NCBI GenBank assembly: GCA_937891325.1
Contig: CALAFU010000249.1
Location: forward strand, 1-6,234
Length of the DNA: 6,234 bases
DNA from: an uncultured Candidatus Melainabacteria bacterium
GTDB lineage: Bacteria; Cyanobacteriota; Vampirovibrionia; Gastranaerophilales; Gastranaerophilaceae
Reading direction: 5' to 3'
The position numbers and the translations under genes are program-made. Positions 1 to 5,917 of this stretch are shown one piece after another; positions within the stretch are counted from its first letter, which is position 1; every line of letters starts with the position of its first letter. Under the pieces are notes generated by a model, which worked only from the letters and a program-made list of their open reading frames with translations, did no database searches and was not told the DNA's origin.

Positions 1-2
1 AT

Positions 3-341
3 TTAATTGGTATTGAAGAAGGTGGAGGTGCTTGTTATCACATTATGGACAGAAATCCCGAGTTGATTTCAAAAGCCGTAATCGACAGTTCTGCTGGAAA
101 TGTTCTTGATACAAAAAATATAAAGGGTAAGTTTTTAATTATTCACGCTGAAGATGATGACATTGTGCCACTTCAAAAGGCTAAAGTAATGGTCAAAGCT
201 CTAAAAGAAAATTCAAAAACTTCTGTAAGGTTTAGAGTTTTGAAAGAAAAAGGTCATCGTGATGCAATAAATTACCTTGCAAATGATGAAGTTTTAATCT
301 TTTTATTTGGTCATACTTCATACAATTACTTTATTTATTAA
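3..341 (+). CDS. alpha/beta-hydrolase-fold protein, C-terminal part (5' end outside window)
   Basis: The frame is open from the left edge (first full codon at 3) to a TAA at 339-341, about 112 residues. The ATG at 45 is internal, because recognisable fold elements precede it. Seen: a nucleophile-elbow-like turn GIEEGG (9-26), then helix and strand, then the acid loop HAEDDDIVP (144-170; the Asp at 156-158 fits the catalytic acid) and KGHRD with the likely catalytic His at 255-257. This order and the lid-less spacing match esterase/prolyl-oligopeptidase-like hydrolases. The position normally held by the nucleophilic Ser is Glu (codon 15-17), so activity is doubtful or atypical. The substrate cannot be told. 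No functional link to the flagellar genes is evident, and a 252-base gap with a possible terminator separates it from the next gene. The fold is fairly sure; the specific function is unknown. Confidence 0.7.
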   Translation, partial: LIGIEEGGGACYHIMDRNPELISKAVIDSSAGNVLDTKNIKGKFLIIHAEDDDIVPLQKAKVMVKALKENSKTSVRFRVLKEKGHRDAINYLANDEVLIFLFGHTSYNYFIY

Positions 342-367
342 CCCTCTAAACGGTTTACACCTTGTGT

Positions 368-392
368 ATGAGTAAAATATCCTACTCATTTT
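368..392 (+). terminator. possible weak terminator after the hydrolase gene
   Basis: A 7-bp perfect inverted repeat, ATGAGTA (368-374) and TACTCAT (383-389), with an 8-base loop, ends in TTTT (389-392). The stem is AT-rich and the T-run short, so termination would be weak. It could equally be an operator dyad. Confidence 0.3.
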
Positions 393-441
393 AATGGTGT
401 ATTTTTTGAAACGCATGTGCCACATGGCTTTGCGCAGTTTA

Positions 442-471
442 TTGATCTTTTGGTCTAGGTCAATTTATAGA
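442..471 (+). promoter_or_regulatory. weak promoter candidate for the response regulator gene
   Basis: TTGATC (442-447), an 18-base spacer, then TATAGA (466-471) roughly fits a sigma-70 promoter, with the GGTCTA/TAGACC dyad lying across the spacer and -10. A second, no better option is TATAAA (531-536), whose -35 at 17 bases upstream is poor (TTCGTA, 508-513). I cannot choose between them from sequence alone. Confidence 0.25.
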
Positions 472-583
472 CCCTTAACCCCTGTTTTTTAAATCCTTCT
501 GTTGATGTTCGTACCGTAAAAAAGATGTAGTATAAACAGTGTAGAAAACGAAAAAATGAATTAGGGACATATAAAAAGAATTT

Positions 584-590
584 GGGGGAA
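584..590 (+). promoter_or_regulatory. ribosome binding site deciding the start of the response regulator
   Basis: GGGGGAA (584-590) sits just ahead of ATG 594. The in-frame TTG at 582 overlaps this G-run and has only AGGGA (563-567) about 14 bases upstream, so ATG 594 is the better start. Confidence 0.6.
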
Positions 591-593
591 CAA

Positions 594-1322
594 ATGAGAC
601 AATTCAACAAACAAGCAAGAGTTATGTTAATCGATGACAATCGAGATCACTTAACAGGTATTAAAGAACTTTTAAGTATGGAAAGCTCTTTCAATATTGT
701 TGCTGCGTCTACAAGCGCAAATGTTGGTATTAGTTTAGTTAAAAAACATAAACCAGATGTTGTTTTAATGGATATGAATATGCCAGAAAAAGATGGTTTA
801 CAAGCAATCCAAGAAATTGAAGCATTAGGTTTAGGTACAAAAGTTTTAGCATTAAGTGCTTATGATGATGCTGATTTAATCTTTAGAGCTATGAAATTAG
901 GTGCAAAAGGTTATGTATTAAAAACCATGGCATCAAGCAAATTAATCGACGCTATTGAAGAAGTTGCTAACGGCAGAGTTTATATGCCAGCAATCTTAAC
1001 AGCAAGATTCTTCGATTACTTCCAAAAATCTTTCAAAGAAGAAGCAATCGCTCAACAACAAGCTCAAGATTCAAATTACTTATCTGATTTGACTCAAAGA
1101 GAAGAAGAAGTTTTAGACTTGTTAACTCAAGGTATTACATACAAAGGTGTTGCTCAACAATTGTTTATCTCAGAAACAACTGTAAAAACTCACGTAAACA
1201 ATATCTTCCAAAAGTTACAAGTTAACGACAGAACACAAGCTGTTCTGTACGCAATCAACCACGGCTTCAAAAGCAAAAGCCAAGCTAGAATGTCAAATGC
1301 GTCATTAGCAACAGCTGTATAA
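594..1322 (+). CDS. NarL/FixJ-family response regulator (REC + LuxR-type HTH)
   Basis: This is a 242-residue cytoplasmic two-component response regulator and DNA-binding transcription factor. The receiver domain spans about residues 8-125: acidic pair D14/D15, phosphoacceptor D60 in LMDMNMP, switch Ser88 followed by Tyr90, and Lys110. A linker of about 40 residues, Gln-rich (IAQQQAQ, 152-158), leads to the LuxR-type HTH at about 163-225, with LTQREEEVL (166-174) and the recognition helix SETTVKTHVNNIF (193-205). All signature residues are intact, so it should be phosphorylatable and DNA-binding. The last 17 residues (KSKSQARMSNASLATAV) are a low-complexity tail outside the HTH. The histidine kinase gene follows after 96 bases, with a structured spacer between. 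Targets are unknown; position ahead of flagellar genes suggests a role in motility control, which is inference. Confidence 0.9.
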   Translation: MRQFNKQARVMLIDDNRDHLTGIKELLSMESSFNIVAASTSANVGISLVKKHKPDVVLMDMNMPEKDGLQAIQEIEALGLGTKVLALSAYDDADLIFRAMKLGAKGYVLKTMASSKLIDAIEEVANGRVYMPAILTARFFDYFQKSFKEEAIAQQQAQDSNYLSDLTQREEEVLDLLTQGITYKGVAQQLFISETTVKTHVNNIFQKLQVNDRTQAVLYAINHGFKSKSQARMSNASLATAV

Positions 1323-1327
1323 CAAGA

Positions 1328-1354
1328 ACTCCTTTCAAAATTAATAAAGGAAGT
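1328..1354 (+). promoter_or_regulatory. hairpin P1, alternative to P2
   Basis: ACTCCTTT (1328-1335) pairs with AAAGGAAGT (1346-1354) with one bulged A, leaving a 10-base loop (1336-1345). Its 3' arm shares bases 1349-1354 with the 5' arm of the next hairpin, so only one of the two can form at a time. The 5' arm CTCCTTT resembles an anti-Shine-Dalgarno sequence. Confidence 0.4.
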
Positions 1355-1388
1355 CGTGTTATACAGGAAACTGAAAAGCACGACTTCC
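1349..1388 (+). promoter_or_regulatory. hairpin P2 between response regulator and kinase genes
   Basis: GGAAGTCGTG (1349-1358) and CACGACTTCC (1379-1388) form a perfect 10-bp stem, extendable by a U-G and a U-A pair (1359-1360 with 1377-1378). After a small internal loop, CAG (1364-1366) and CTG (1371-1373) close a GAAA tetraloop (1367-1370) of GNRA type. The sequence after it (ATTACTTTAAG) has no proper T-run, so it is a poor intrinsic terminator. It may act as a partial terminator, mRNA processing or stability element, or a translational control element. The stem itself is certain; the role is not. Confidence 0.5.
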
Positions 1389-1418
1389 ATTACTTTAAGA
1401 AAATCATGTGTGTGTGAA

Positions 1419-2660
1419 ATGGTAAAATATATTCAAGGAAAAAATAGGTTAAAAGATTTAATATATATTCAAGAGAATAAACCTTGCAGCGAAAAATCAA
1501 TCAAGGGAATAGTTCGCTCACTTCTTGAACCTTTGTTTGAAAACGTACAAGAAAAAGGTTTGGTAATGTATCGTTTTGAAAACGAAAAAGAATTCGAAGG
1601 TTTATTAAAACGTCTTGAATATACAAGTGTTGATGTTTTAAATTTATCAAAGGGTTCAGCATTATTAAAAAATGAAATTTGGGAAAACACTCAATTCTTA
1701 TACGTTTTAACAGGAAGATACGGTGCAAGTTTTATTTATGACTATGATACAGAAGATGTTGAACATTTTGCTGGATACTACTTGTTACATAACTCTGTAA
1801 CGTTAAGAGAGTCATTTGAAATTATTGAAGATAATTGTACTCAAGATATTTCTGAATACAAGGAACAATACAAACCTGATAGACGTGATAACGCATTGAT
1901 GAATTCTTCAATTAGAAAAATTGTTGACTTGATGAACGAAACAACACAAGAAGCAATGCTTGTGGATATGGAAAAAGATGCATTATCAAAAAGTGACGAT
2001 TTAGCAAAAAGATTAGAATTTATTAATTCAAAATCAAGATATGTTGTTCACGAAATTAGAAATCAACTTTCAATTTGTGACTTGTATGCAAATATTATTG
2101 AAAAACACTGCGAACGTAATGACAATGCAGATTGTACAAATGCTTTAAGTTGTATAAAAACGGCAATTAAAATTGCAAGTAGCGCCCTAATGGACTTGAA
2201 ATCATTAGATAACAAAGATTTGCAAGTTTATAATGTTAAAGAAATAGTTGAAAAAGCGGTTCTTTTATCAAAAGTTTATGCAAATGGTAAAGAAATTGAA
2301 TTTGAAACTCATTTTGAAGATAACGATAGTTCAATTTTTGCAGATGAATCAAAGTTCTTAGCAGCAATGGTTAATATCATTAAGAATGCTATTGAAGCTA
2401 TTGAAAATAAAGGTAAAGTAACCGTTACAACAACAATAAAAGATGATTTTGTTTCAATTGTAATTTCTAATAATGGAGCGATGATTCCAGAAGAGAAACA
2501 AAAAGAAATCTTTAAAGACGGATTTACAACAAAATCAGACGGAAACGGAATTGGTCTATATGTTTGTCAACAAACATTAGAAGAACAATTTGCAAGGTTA
2601 GAACTTTTAAAATCAGATGAAAAATCAACAGATTTTGAAATCTTGGTAAGTATGGTATAG
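1419..2660 (+). CDS. soluble histidine kinase with DICT-like N-terminal sensor region
   Basis: This is a 413-residue cytoplasmic sensor kinase with no membrane segment. Residues about 20-135 look like a DICT-type sensor domain (resemblance judged by eye, uncertain). A charged, probably helical linker (about 150-205) leads to the H-box VVHEIRNQL with phosphoacceptor His211. The ATPase domain follows: N-box NIIKNAIEAI (N319, N323), G1-like SNNGAMIP (350-357, with Asn351 where Asp is usual), and the F/G2 region GFTTKSDGNGIGL (368-380). I chose ATG 1419 because MVKYIQGKN looks like a natural start. GTG 1410 and GTG 1356 are alternatives: the latter has AGGA upstream, but too close, and would put its start inside hairpin P2. 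No good SD precedes 1419. The TAG stop overlaps the SD of flgB, implying translational coupling to the flagellar operon. The partner is probably the upstream regulator. Confidence 0.88.
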   Translation: MVKYIQGKNRLKDLIYIQENKPCSEKSIKGIVRSLLEPLFENVQEKGLVMYRFENEKEFEGLLKRLEYTSVDVLNLSKGSALLKNEIWENTQFLYVLTGRYGASFIYDYDTEDVEHFAGYYLLHNSVTLRESFEIIEDNCTQDISEYKEQYKPDRRDNALMNSSIRKIVDLMNETTQEAMLVDMEKDALSKSDDLAKRLEFINSKSRYVVHEIRNQLSICDLYANIIEKHCERNDNADCTNALSCIKTAIKIASSALMDLKSLDNKDLQVYNVKEIVEKAVLLSKVYANGKEIEFETHFEDNDSSIFADESKFLAAMVNIIKNAIEAIENKGKVTVTTTIKDDFVSIVISNNGAMIPEEKQKEIFKDGFTTKSDGNGIGLYVCQQTLEEQFARLELLKSDEKSTDFEILVSMV

Positions 2661-2665
2661 GAGGT
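2659..2665 (+). promoter_or_regulatory. ribosome binding site of flgB, overlapping the kinase stop
   Basis: AGGAGGT is a near-perfect SD four bases before ATG 2670, and it begins within the kinase TAG stop (2658-2660). The kinase and flgB are therefore read from one mRNA and probably translationally coupled. Confidence 0.8.
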
Positions 2666-2669
2666 AAAA

Positions 2670-3167
2670 ATGGATCTTATTTCAAATAGAACTTCTAATA
2701 TCTCACATCTAGCGATGAACGGTCTTTTAGAAAGACAGCGCGCAATTGGTGCTAATATCGCGAACGTAGAAACTCCTGGTTATCAAAGAAAAGAAGTTGT
2801 TTTTGAAAATCAGTTGTCAGAAATCATCGAAAAAGAGGATTTAAAAGATTACATAAAAGAGCAAAATAGTATTAAACCAGCTCCGAAAACTTACAATGAT
2901 TTTCTTCAAATACAAGAAGGTCAAATGTACAGAAGACAGTTGAGTCCACAAGAAAAACAATATTTAATTTCAAATTCTTACGGTCAATACGATCCACAAA
3001 TTATGGACGATATCTACTCAGAAGGTACTCTAGACGGTAATAACGTAGAACTTGAAAAAGAAATGATGGATTTAACTAAGAATGGTACAAAATATCTAAT
3101 GTTATCAAACTTAGAACGCAAATACTATTCAGGTATATCAGAAGTGATACGTGGCGGCGGTCAATAA
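2670..3167 (+). CDS. flgB: flagellar proximal rod protein FlgB
   Basis: This 165-residue rod subunit is exported by the flagellar type III apparatus and polymerises with FlgC/FlgF/FlgG on the MS ring. The N-terminal helix and rod/hook-family signature are clear: AIGANIANVETPGYQRKEV (residues 25-43), the ANxANxxTPGY motif shared by rod, hook and hook-associated proteins. The C-terminal half has the FlgB pattern DGNNVELEKEMMDLTKNGTK, followed by a long helix ending in SGISEVIRGG. The middle (about 50-115) is variable, as usual for this family. The length is slightly above the common 130-140 residues. There is no signal peptide, as expected for type III export. The start is fixed by the SD overlapping the kinase stop. 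Confidence 0.95.
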   Translation: MDLISNRTSNISHLAMNGLLERQRAIGANIANVETPGYQRKEVVFENQLSEIIEKEDLKDYIKEQNSIKPAPKTYNDFLQIQEGQMYRRQLSPQEKQYLISNSYGQYDPQIMDDIYSEGTLDGNNVELEKEMMDLTKNGTKYLMLSNLERKYYSGISEVIRGGGQ

Positions 3168-3215
3168 TACGCAAAGTGTGAAGTGAAATAATTTATTTAG
3201 ACAAAGGGTGGGAAA

Positions 3216-3722
3216 ATGAGCCTAAATACATTTGATATTGCAGCATCAGGTATGACTGCACAAAGAATAAAAATGGATACAGTTGCAAGTAACATTGCAA
3301 ACGTTAATACAACCCGCAATCCAGACGGTAGCAAAGGTGTTTACGTTAAAAAGAGTGTATCATTCAAAGCTATTTACGAGGACGAATTGTCTCGTGGGGC
3401 AAGAAACTTTGCTGCAAACTCAACAGATGCAAAATTCGACCCAAAAACAGGCGGATTTACTATTAATACAGGTTTTGCAATGAACCAAGGTCTTATTTCA
3501 AACGGTGTAAGAGTTGAATCAATTCATGAATCAGATCATCCAACAAAAATGATTTATGACCCAAATCACCCAGACGCAGATGCAGAGGGTTATGTAGAAT
3601 TGCCAAACATCAACGTAGTTGAAGAAATGGTTGATATGGTTTCAGCATCAAAGGCTTATGAAGCAAACTCAGTTGTTGCTGAAAACGTTAAATCAATGAT
3701 TCAATCAGCTATGAATATTTAA
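3216..3722 (+). CDS. flgC: flagellar proximal rod protein FlgC
   Basis: This 168-residue proximal rod subunit works with FlgB. The N-terminus NTFDIAASGMTAQRIKMD and ASNIANVNTTRNPDG (24-38) are the FlgC form of the rod-protein motif, which uses NTTR where FlgB has TPGY. The C-terminus GYVELPNINVVEEMVDMVSA followed by SKAYEANS (125-152) is the diagnostic FlgC end. The usual length is about 135-150; the surplus lies in about residues 56-100 (from EDELSRGARNF to NQGLISNGVRV), an insertion in the surface-exposed middle. The SD is AAAGGG/TGGG (3203-3212), very close to ATG 3216. It lies 48 bases after flgB and no promoter is evident in between, so it is cotranscribed. Confidence 0.95.
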   Translation: MSLNTFDIAASGMTAQRIKMDTVASNIANVNTTRNPDGSKGVYVKKSVSFKAIYEDELSRGARNFAANSTDAKFDPKTGGFTINTGFAMNQGLISNGVRVESIHESDHPTKMIYDPNHPDADAEGYVELPNINVVEEMVDMVSASKAYEANSVVAENVKSMIQSAMNI

Positions 3723-3748
3723 TGAATAAAAACTAAGGGGTGTGGAAA

Positions 3749-4189
3749 ATGGAAATTAATACAAGTTTACCATATATGCAAAATTTGAATTCGGCATTAA
3801 ATTTTAATCCGATACAAAGTTATAACAATACTTTGAGAGGTAGTGCATCTTTTGACGTAAATAAAGGTGTTGCGGATAATTTTGACAACATTCTTCAAGA
3901 ATCAATGAAGGCTGAAGAAGTTGCAGCTTCAAGAAAATTCAATAATATGTCTCCTGTAGACAGTTTGATGGGTTCTATTGAAAAGGCTTTTGGAAATGGA
4001 TTGAATGATGTTAATGAAAAGAAAAAGGCATCAGATGCAATGCAAGAAGCATTTGCAAGAGGTGAAGATGTCAGTGTTCACGATATGATGATTGCTTCTG
4101 AAAAAGCAACTTTGAGCTTGCAAATGGCAATGCAAATTAGAAACAAAATGATTTCAGCTTATACTGATATTAAAAATATGAATTTTTAA
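3749..4189 (+). CDS. fliE: flagellar hook-basal body complex protein FliE
   Basis: FliE is the small adaptor joining the MS ring (FliF) to the proximal rod and is needed for rod protein export. The C-terminal half is canonical: LNDVNEKKKASDAMQEAFAR (85-104), GEDVSVHDMMIASEKATLSL (105-124), then QMAMQIRNKMISAYTDIKNM (125-144), matching the family pattern of a Gly-Glu turn, His, an EKA helix and the terminal QxRNKxxxAYxxIxxM. At 146 residues it is longer than the usual 95-115; the extra is an Asn/Ser-rich N-terminus (about 1-40). I chose ATG 3749 because AAGGGG (3735-3740) lies upstream; the GTG at 3740 overlaps that G-run. The gene begins 26 bases after flgC and is followed by a strong terminator, so it ends the first transcription unit. 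Confidence 0.93.
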   Translation: MEINTSLPYMQNLNSALNFNPIQSYNNTLRGSASFDVNKGVADNFDNILQESMKAEEVAASRKFNNMSPVDSLMGSIEKAFGNGLNDVNEKKKASDAMQEAFARGEDVSVHDMMIASEKATLSLQMAMQIRNKMISAYTDIKNMNF

Positions 4190-4212
4190 GATAAAAATTT
4201 TAAATAAAATAG

Positions 4213-4248
4213 AGAGGCGCGGGGTGTAAACATGCACCCCGCGCCTTT
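4213..4248 (+). terminator. strong intrinsic terminator after fliE
   Basis: GGCGCGGGGTG (4216-4226) and CACCCCGCGCC (4235-4245) form an 11-bp perfect, almost pure-GC stem, extendable inside by U-G and A-U to a 4-base loop and outside by A-U, G-U and A-U. It is followed by TTTATTC, a modest T-run. GC content is far above the surroundings. On the opposite strand the sequence after the stem (TCTCTATTTTATTT) is also T-rich, so it could act in both directions, although no convergent gene is present. Confidence 0.85.
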
Positions 4249-4279
4249 ATTCATTAAACGTAAAGGGAACTTAACAATT

Positions 4280-4308
4280 TTGAAATTTATATAAAAAAAG
4301 ATTATTAT
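4280..4308 (+). promoter_or_regulatory. sigma-70-type promoter for fliF-fliG
   Basis: TTGAAA (4280-4285), a 17-base spacer, then TATTAT (4303-4308) give 5/6 matches at both hexamers with ideal spacing. It lies just after the terminator and about 40 bases before ATG 4347, which explains how fliF is expressed despite the terminator. The region is AT-rich, so chance matches are possible. It shows no sigma-28 or sigma-54 pattern. Confidence 0.55.
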
Positions 4309-4346
4309 ATTGAAGATAACGTGTAACTTGAGGTAATTATAAATAA

Positions 4347-5912
4347 ATGGAAAATAATACAAACGACCACTTAAAGCTGTTTTTCGGCGATATTAAGAAG
4401 TTATGGGACGGTCTTGAGGTTCCTCAAAAATTTGGTCTTATTACTTTATCGCTTGTAACAATTATTGCGGCTACATACTTTTTAGTTAAATCATTTGAGC
4501 CTGATTGGGCTGTTTTATATAATGATTTACCTGAATCTGATGTTGCAAATATTGCTGAATCCTTCAAAAAGAGCGGTCAAGCATATAAAGTTTCAGAAGA
4601 TAAAAAAGCCATTATGGTTCCAAGCAAAGACAAAGATGATTTAAGAATCTTTGTTGCTGAAAACGATTTAATTTCTAATCAAGCTCCAGGTTTTGAATTG
4701 CTTGATGATATGCAATTAGGCTCAACAGAGTTTAAAAATAAATTAACAAAACAAAGAATTTTCCAAGGTGAAATTACACGTTCTATTGAAAAAATGAACG
4801 GGATTAAAAGTTGTAGAGTTCAGTTGGCTGATCCTGAACGTTCTATTTTTGAAGACAAGGACGAAGCCCCAACAGCATCTGTTATGTTGATTTTGGATAA
4901 TGGTTACAGATTAAAATCATCTCAAGTTAAAGCTATTAAAAATCTTGTAGCCTATGCCGTTCCAAGAATGACGCCAGATAGAGTATTTATTACAGACCAA
5001 AACGGTGCAAGTTTGTCTGATGAAACAGGCAAAAATAATAACGATATGGAATCGTTTAAATCTAATGCTGAAAAACAAACTGCTGATAAAATTACACAAG
5101 TATTAGAAAAAATTGTTGGTAAGGGTAACGTTTCTGTTCAAGTTTCTGCGGATATTGACTTTAACTCAACTCGTGCAACAATTGAAACTTATGTTCCTGT
5201 AGGTGATGGTGAAAATGGTTATAAAGGGGTTATGACAAATTCACAATCAGAAGTTGAAACTTACGAAAACCCTAATCAAGCACCTGTAAATGCAAATGTT
5301 CAAGCAAGAAACTTGAATTATGCAAAAGAAAAGAACTCTGTAAATTACAGCGTATCAAAAGAGGTTAAACAAGTTGTTTATGCCCCTGGAACTGTAAAAC
5401 GTATGACAATCGCAGTTGCTGTAAACAAAATTTTGACAGATAAAGAAAAAGAAGAATTACAAAATCTTGTTCTATCTGCATCAGGTGCAAACTATGAACG
5501 TGGTGATGTTATCACTGTTTCTAGCTTGCAATTTGAATCTATTGCAGAAGAAAAAGCTAGACAAGCTCAATTGGATAAAGAAATTAAGAAAAAATCAACT
5601 GTTGATTACTTAACAAAAGACTTAGGACCCTTACTAGTAGTTCTTATATTAGGTCTAGCTGCATTGTTTGTAATCAGAGGTGTTGTAAATCGATTTGGTC
5701 AAGCGTTTGAAAAACCTGAAAAACAAACTTTCGAACCTGTATTACCACCAATTGAAGATAACTTAGATGTTTTAATGTCTCCTGACAATATGCCTAAGAT
5801 TGAGGCTAATATTGATCCTGAATTAGAACGAGCAAAAATGGAAATAAACGATACAATTATGGCAGACCCAGCAGAAGCTGCAAGATTGTTAGTTTCATTT
5901 ATTAAGGAATAA
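4347..5912 (+). CDS. fliF: flagellar MS-ring protein FliF
   Basis: FliF forms the inner-membrane MS ring on which the rotor and export gate assemble. It is 521 residues, within the usual range (about 520-570). TM1 is about residues 29-47 (FGLITLSLVTIIAATYFLV). The YscJ/FliF periplasmic ring domain follows (about 50-220), with WAVLYNDLPESD and QRIFQGEITRSIEKMNGIKS, then RVQLADPERSIF; the motif ASVMLIL is typical. The FliF C-type domain (about 240-410) includes NYSVSKEVKQVVYAPGTVKR, as in the family. TM2 is about 428-443 (PLLVVLILGLAALFVI). The cytoplasmic tail ends in DPAEAARLLVSFIKE, corresponding to the FliG-binding helix. The SD GAGGT (4330-4334) is rather distant (12 bases). The TAA is 5 bases before fliG, so the two are coupled. 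Confidence 0.96.
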   Translation: MENNTNDHLKLFFGDIKKLWDGLEVPQKFGLITLSLVTIIAATYFLVKSFEPDWAVLYNDLPESDVANIAESFKKSGQAYKVSEDKKAIMVPSKDKDDLRIFVAENDLISNQAPGFELLDDMQLGSTEFKNKLTKQRIFQGEITRSIEKMNGIKSCRVQLADPERSIFEDKDEAPTASVMLILDNGYRLKSSQVKAIKNLVAYAVPRMTPDRVFITDQNGASLSDETGKNNNDMESFKSNAEKQTADKITQVLEKIVGKGNVSVQVSADIDFNSTRATIETYVPVGDGENGYKGVMTNSQSEVETYENPNQAPVNANVQARNLNYAKEKNSVNYSVSKEVKQVVYAPGTVKRMTIAVAVNKILTDKEKEELQNLVLSASGANYERGDVITVSSLQFESIAEEKARQAQLDKEIKKKSTVDYLTKDLGPLLVVLILGLAALFVIRGVVNRFGQAFEKPEKQTFEPVLPPIEDNLDVLMSPDNMPKIEANIDPELERAKMEINDTIMADPAEAARLLVSFIKE

Positions 5913-5917
5913 AAATT

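Larger units (their letters stand above)
356..473. promoter_or_regulatory. cluster of short dyads upstream of the response regulator
   Basis: Four perfect dyads lie within 120 bases: TACAC-CTT-GTGTA (356-368), ATGAGTA/TACTCAT (368-389), CATGTG-C-CACATG (414-426) and GGTCTA/TAGACC (452-457 and 468-473). The 13-base CATGTGCCACATG palindrome is the most operator-like. NarL/LuxR-type regulators often bind short dyads, so autoregulation is possible but is inference only. The rest of the 342-593 gap holds no gene that I can support on either strand. Confidence 0.35.

Noticed and set aside
418..434. Sigma-54 promoter resemblance (TGCCAC and TTTGCG)
   Set aside because: The essential GG of the -24 element is absent at the required distance from a GC at -12.
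582..593. TTG 582 as start of the response regulator
   Set aside because: The TTG overlaps the G-run that serves as SD for ATG 594, and has no well-placed SD itself.
342..593. c-di-GMP, preQ1 or another known riboswitch before the regulator
   Set aside because: I find none of the conserved cores I know, and the dyads do not assemble into a recognised aptamer.
455..640. Minus-strand reading frame of about 61 codons across the intergenic gap and the start of the regulator gene
   Set aside because: It overlaps the SD and first codons of a certain gene, has no SD of its own, and its product is a Cys/Phe/Leu-rich string resembling random AT-rich translation.
1406..1417. Three-codon mini-ORF ATG TGT GTG TGA ending one base before the kinase ATG
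   Set aside because: It could couple translation, but it has no SD and such tiny frames arise by chance; GTGTGTG is a simple repeat.
1356..1418. GTG 1356 as start of the kinase, adding 21 residues
   Set aside because: The SD-like AGGA is too close, the start would be buried in hairpin P2, and the added residues (Cys/Ser/Thr/Lys-rich) look like translated spacer. Not fully excluded.
1190..1728. Minus-strand frames (1190-1390, 1469-1690, 1501-1728) opposite the regulator and kinase
   Set aside because: They lie antisense to well-conserved coding sequence, overlap one another, and show no recognisable motif.
3283..3483. Second + strand frame inside flgC
   Set aside because: It is fully inside a conserved rod gene and its Thr/Gln-rich product is a frame-shifted reading of flgC.
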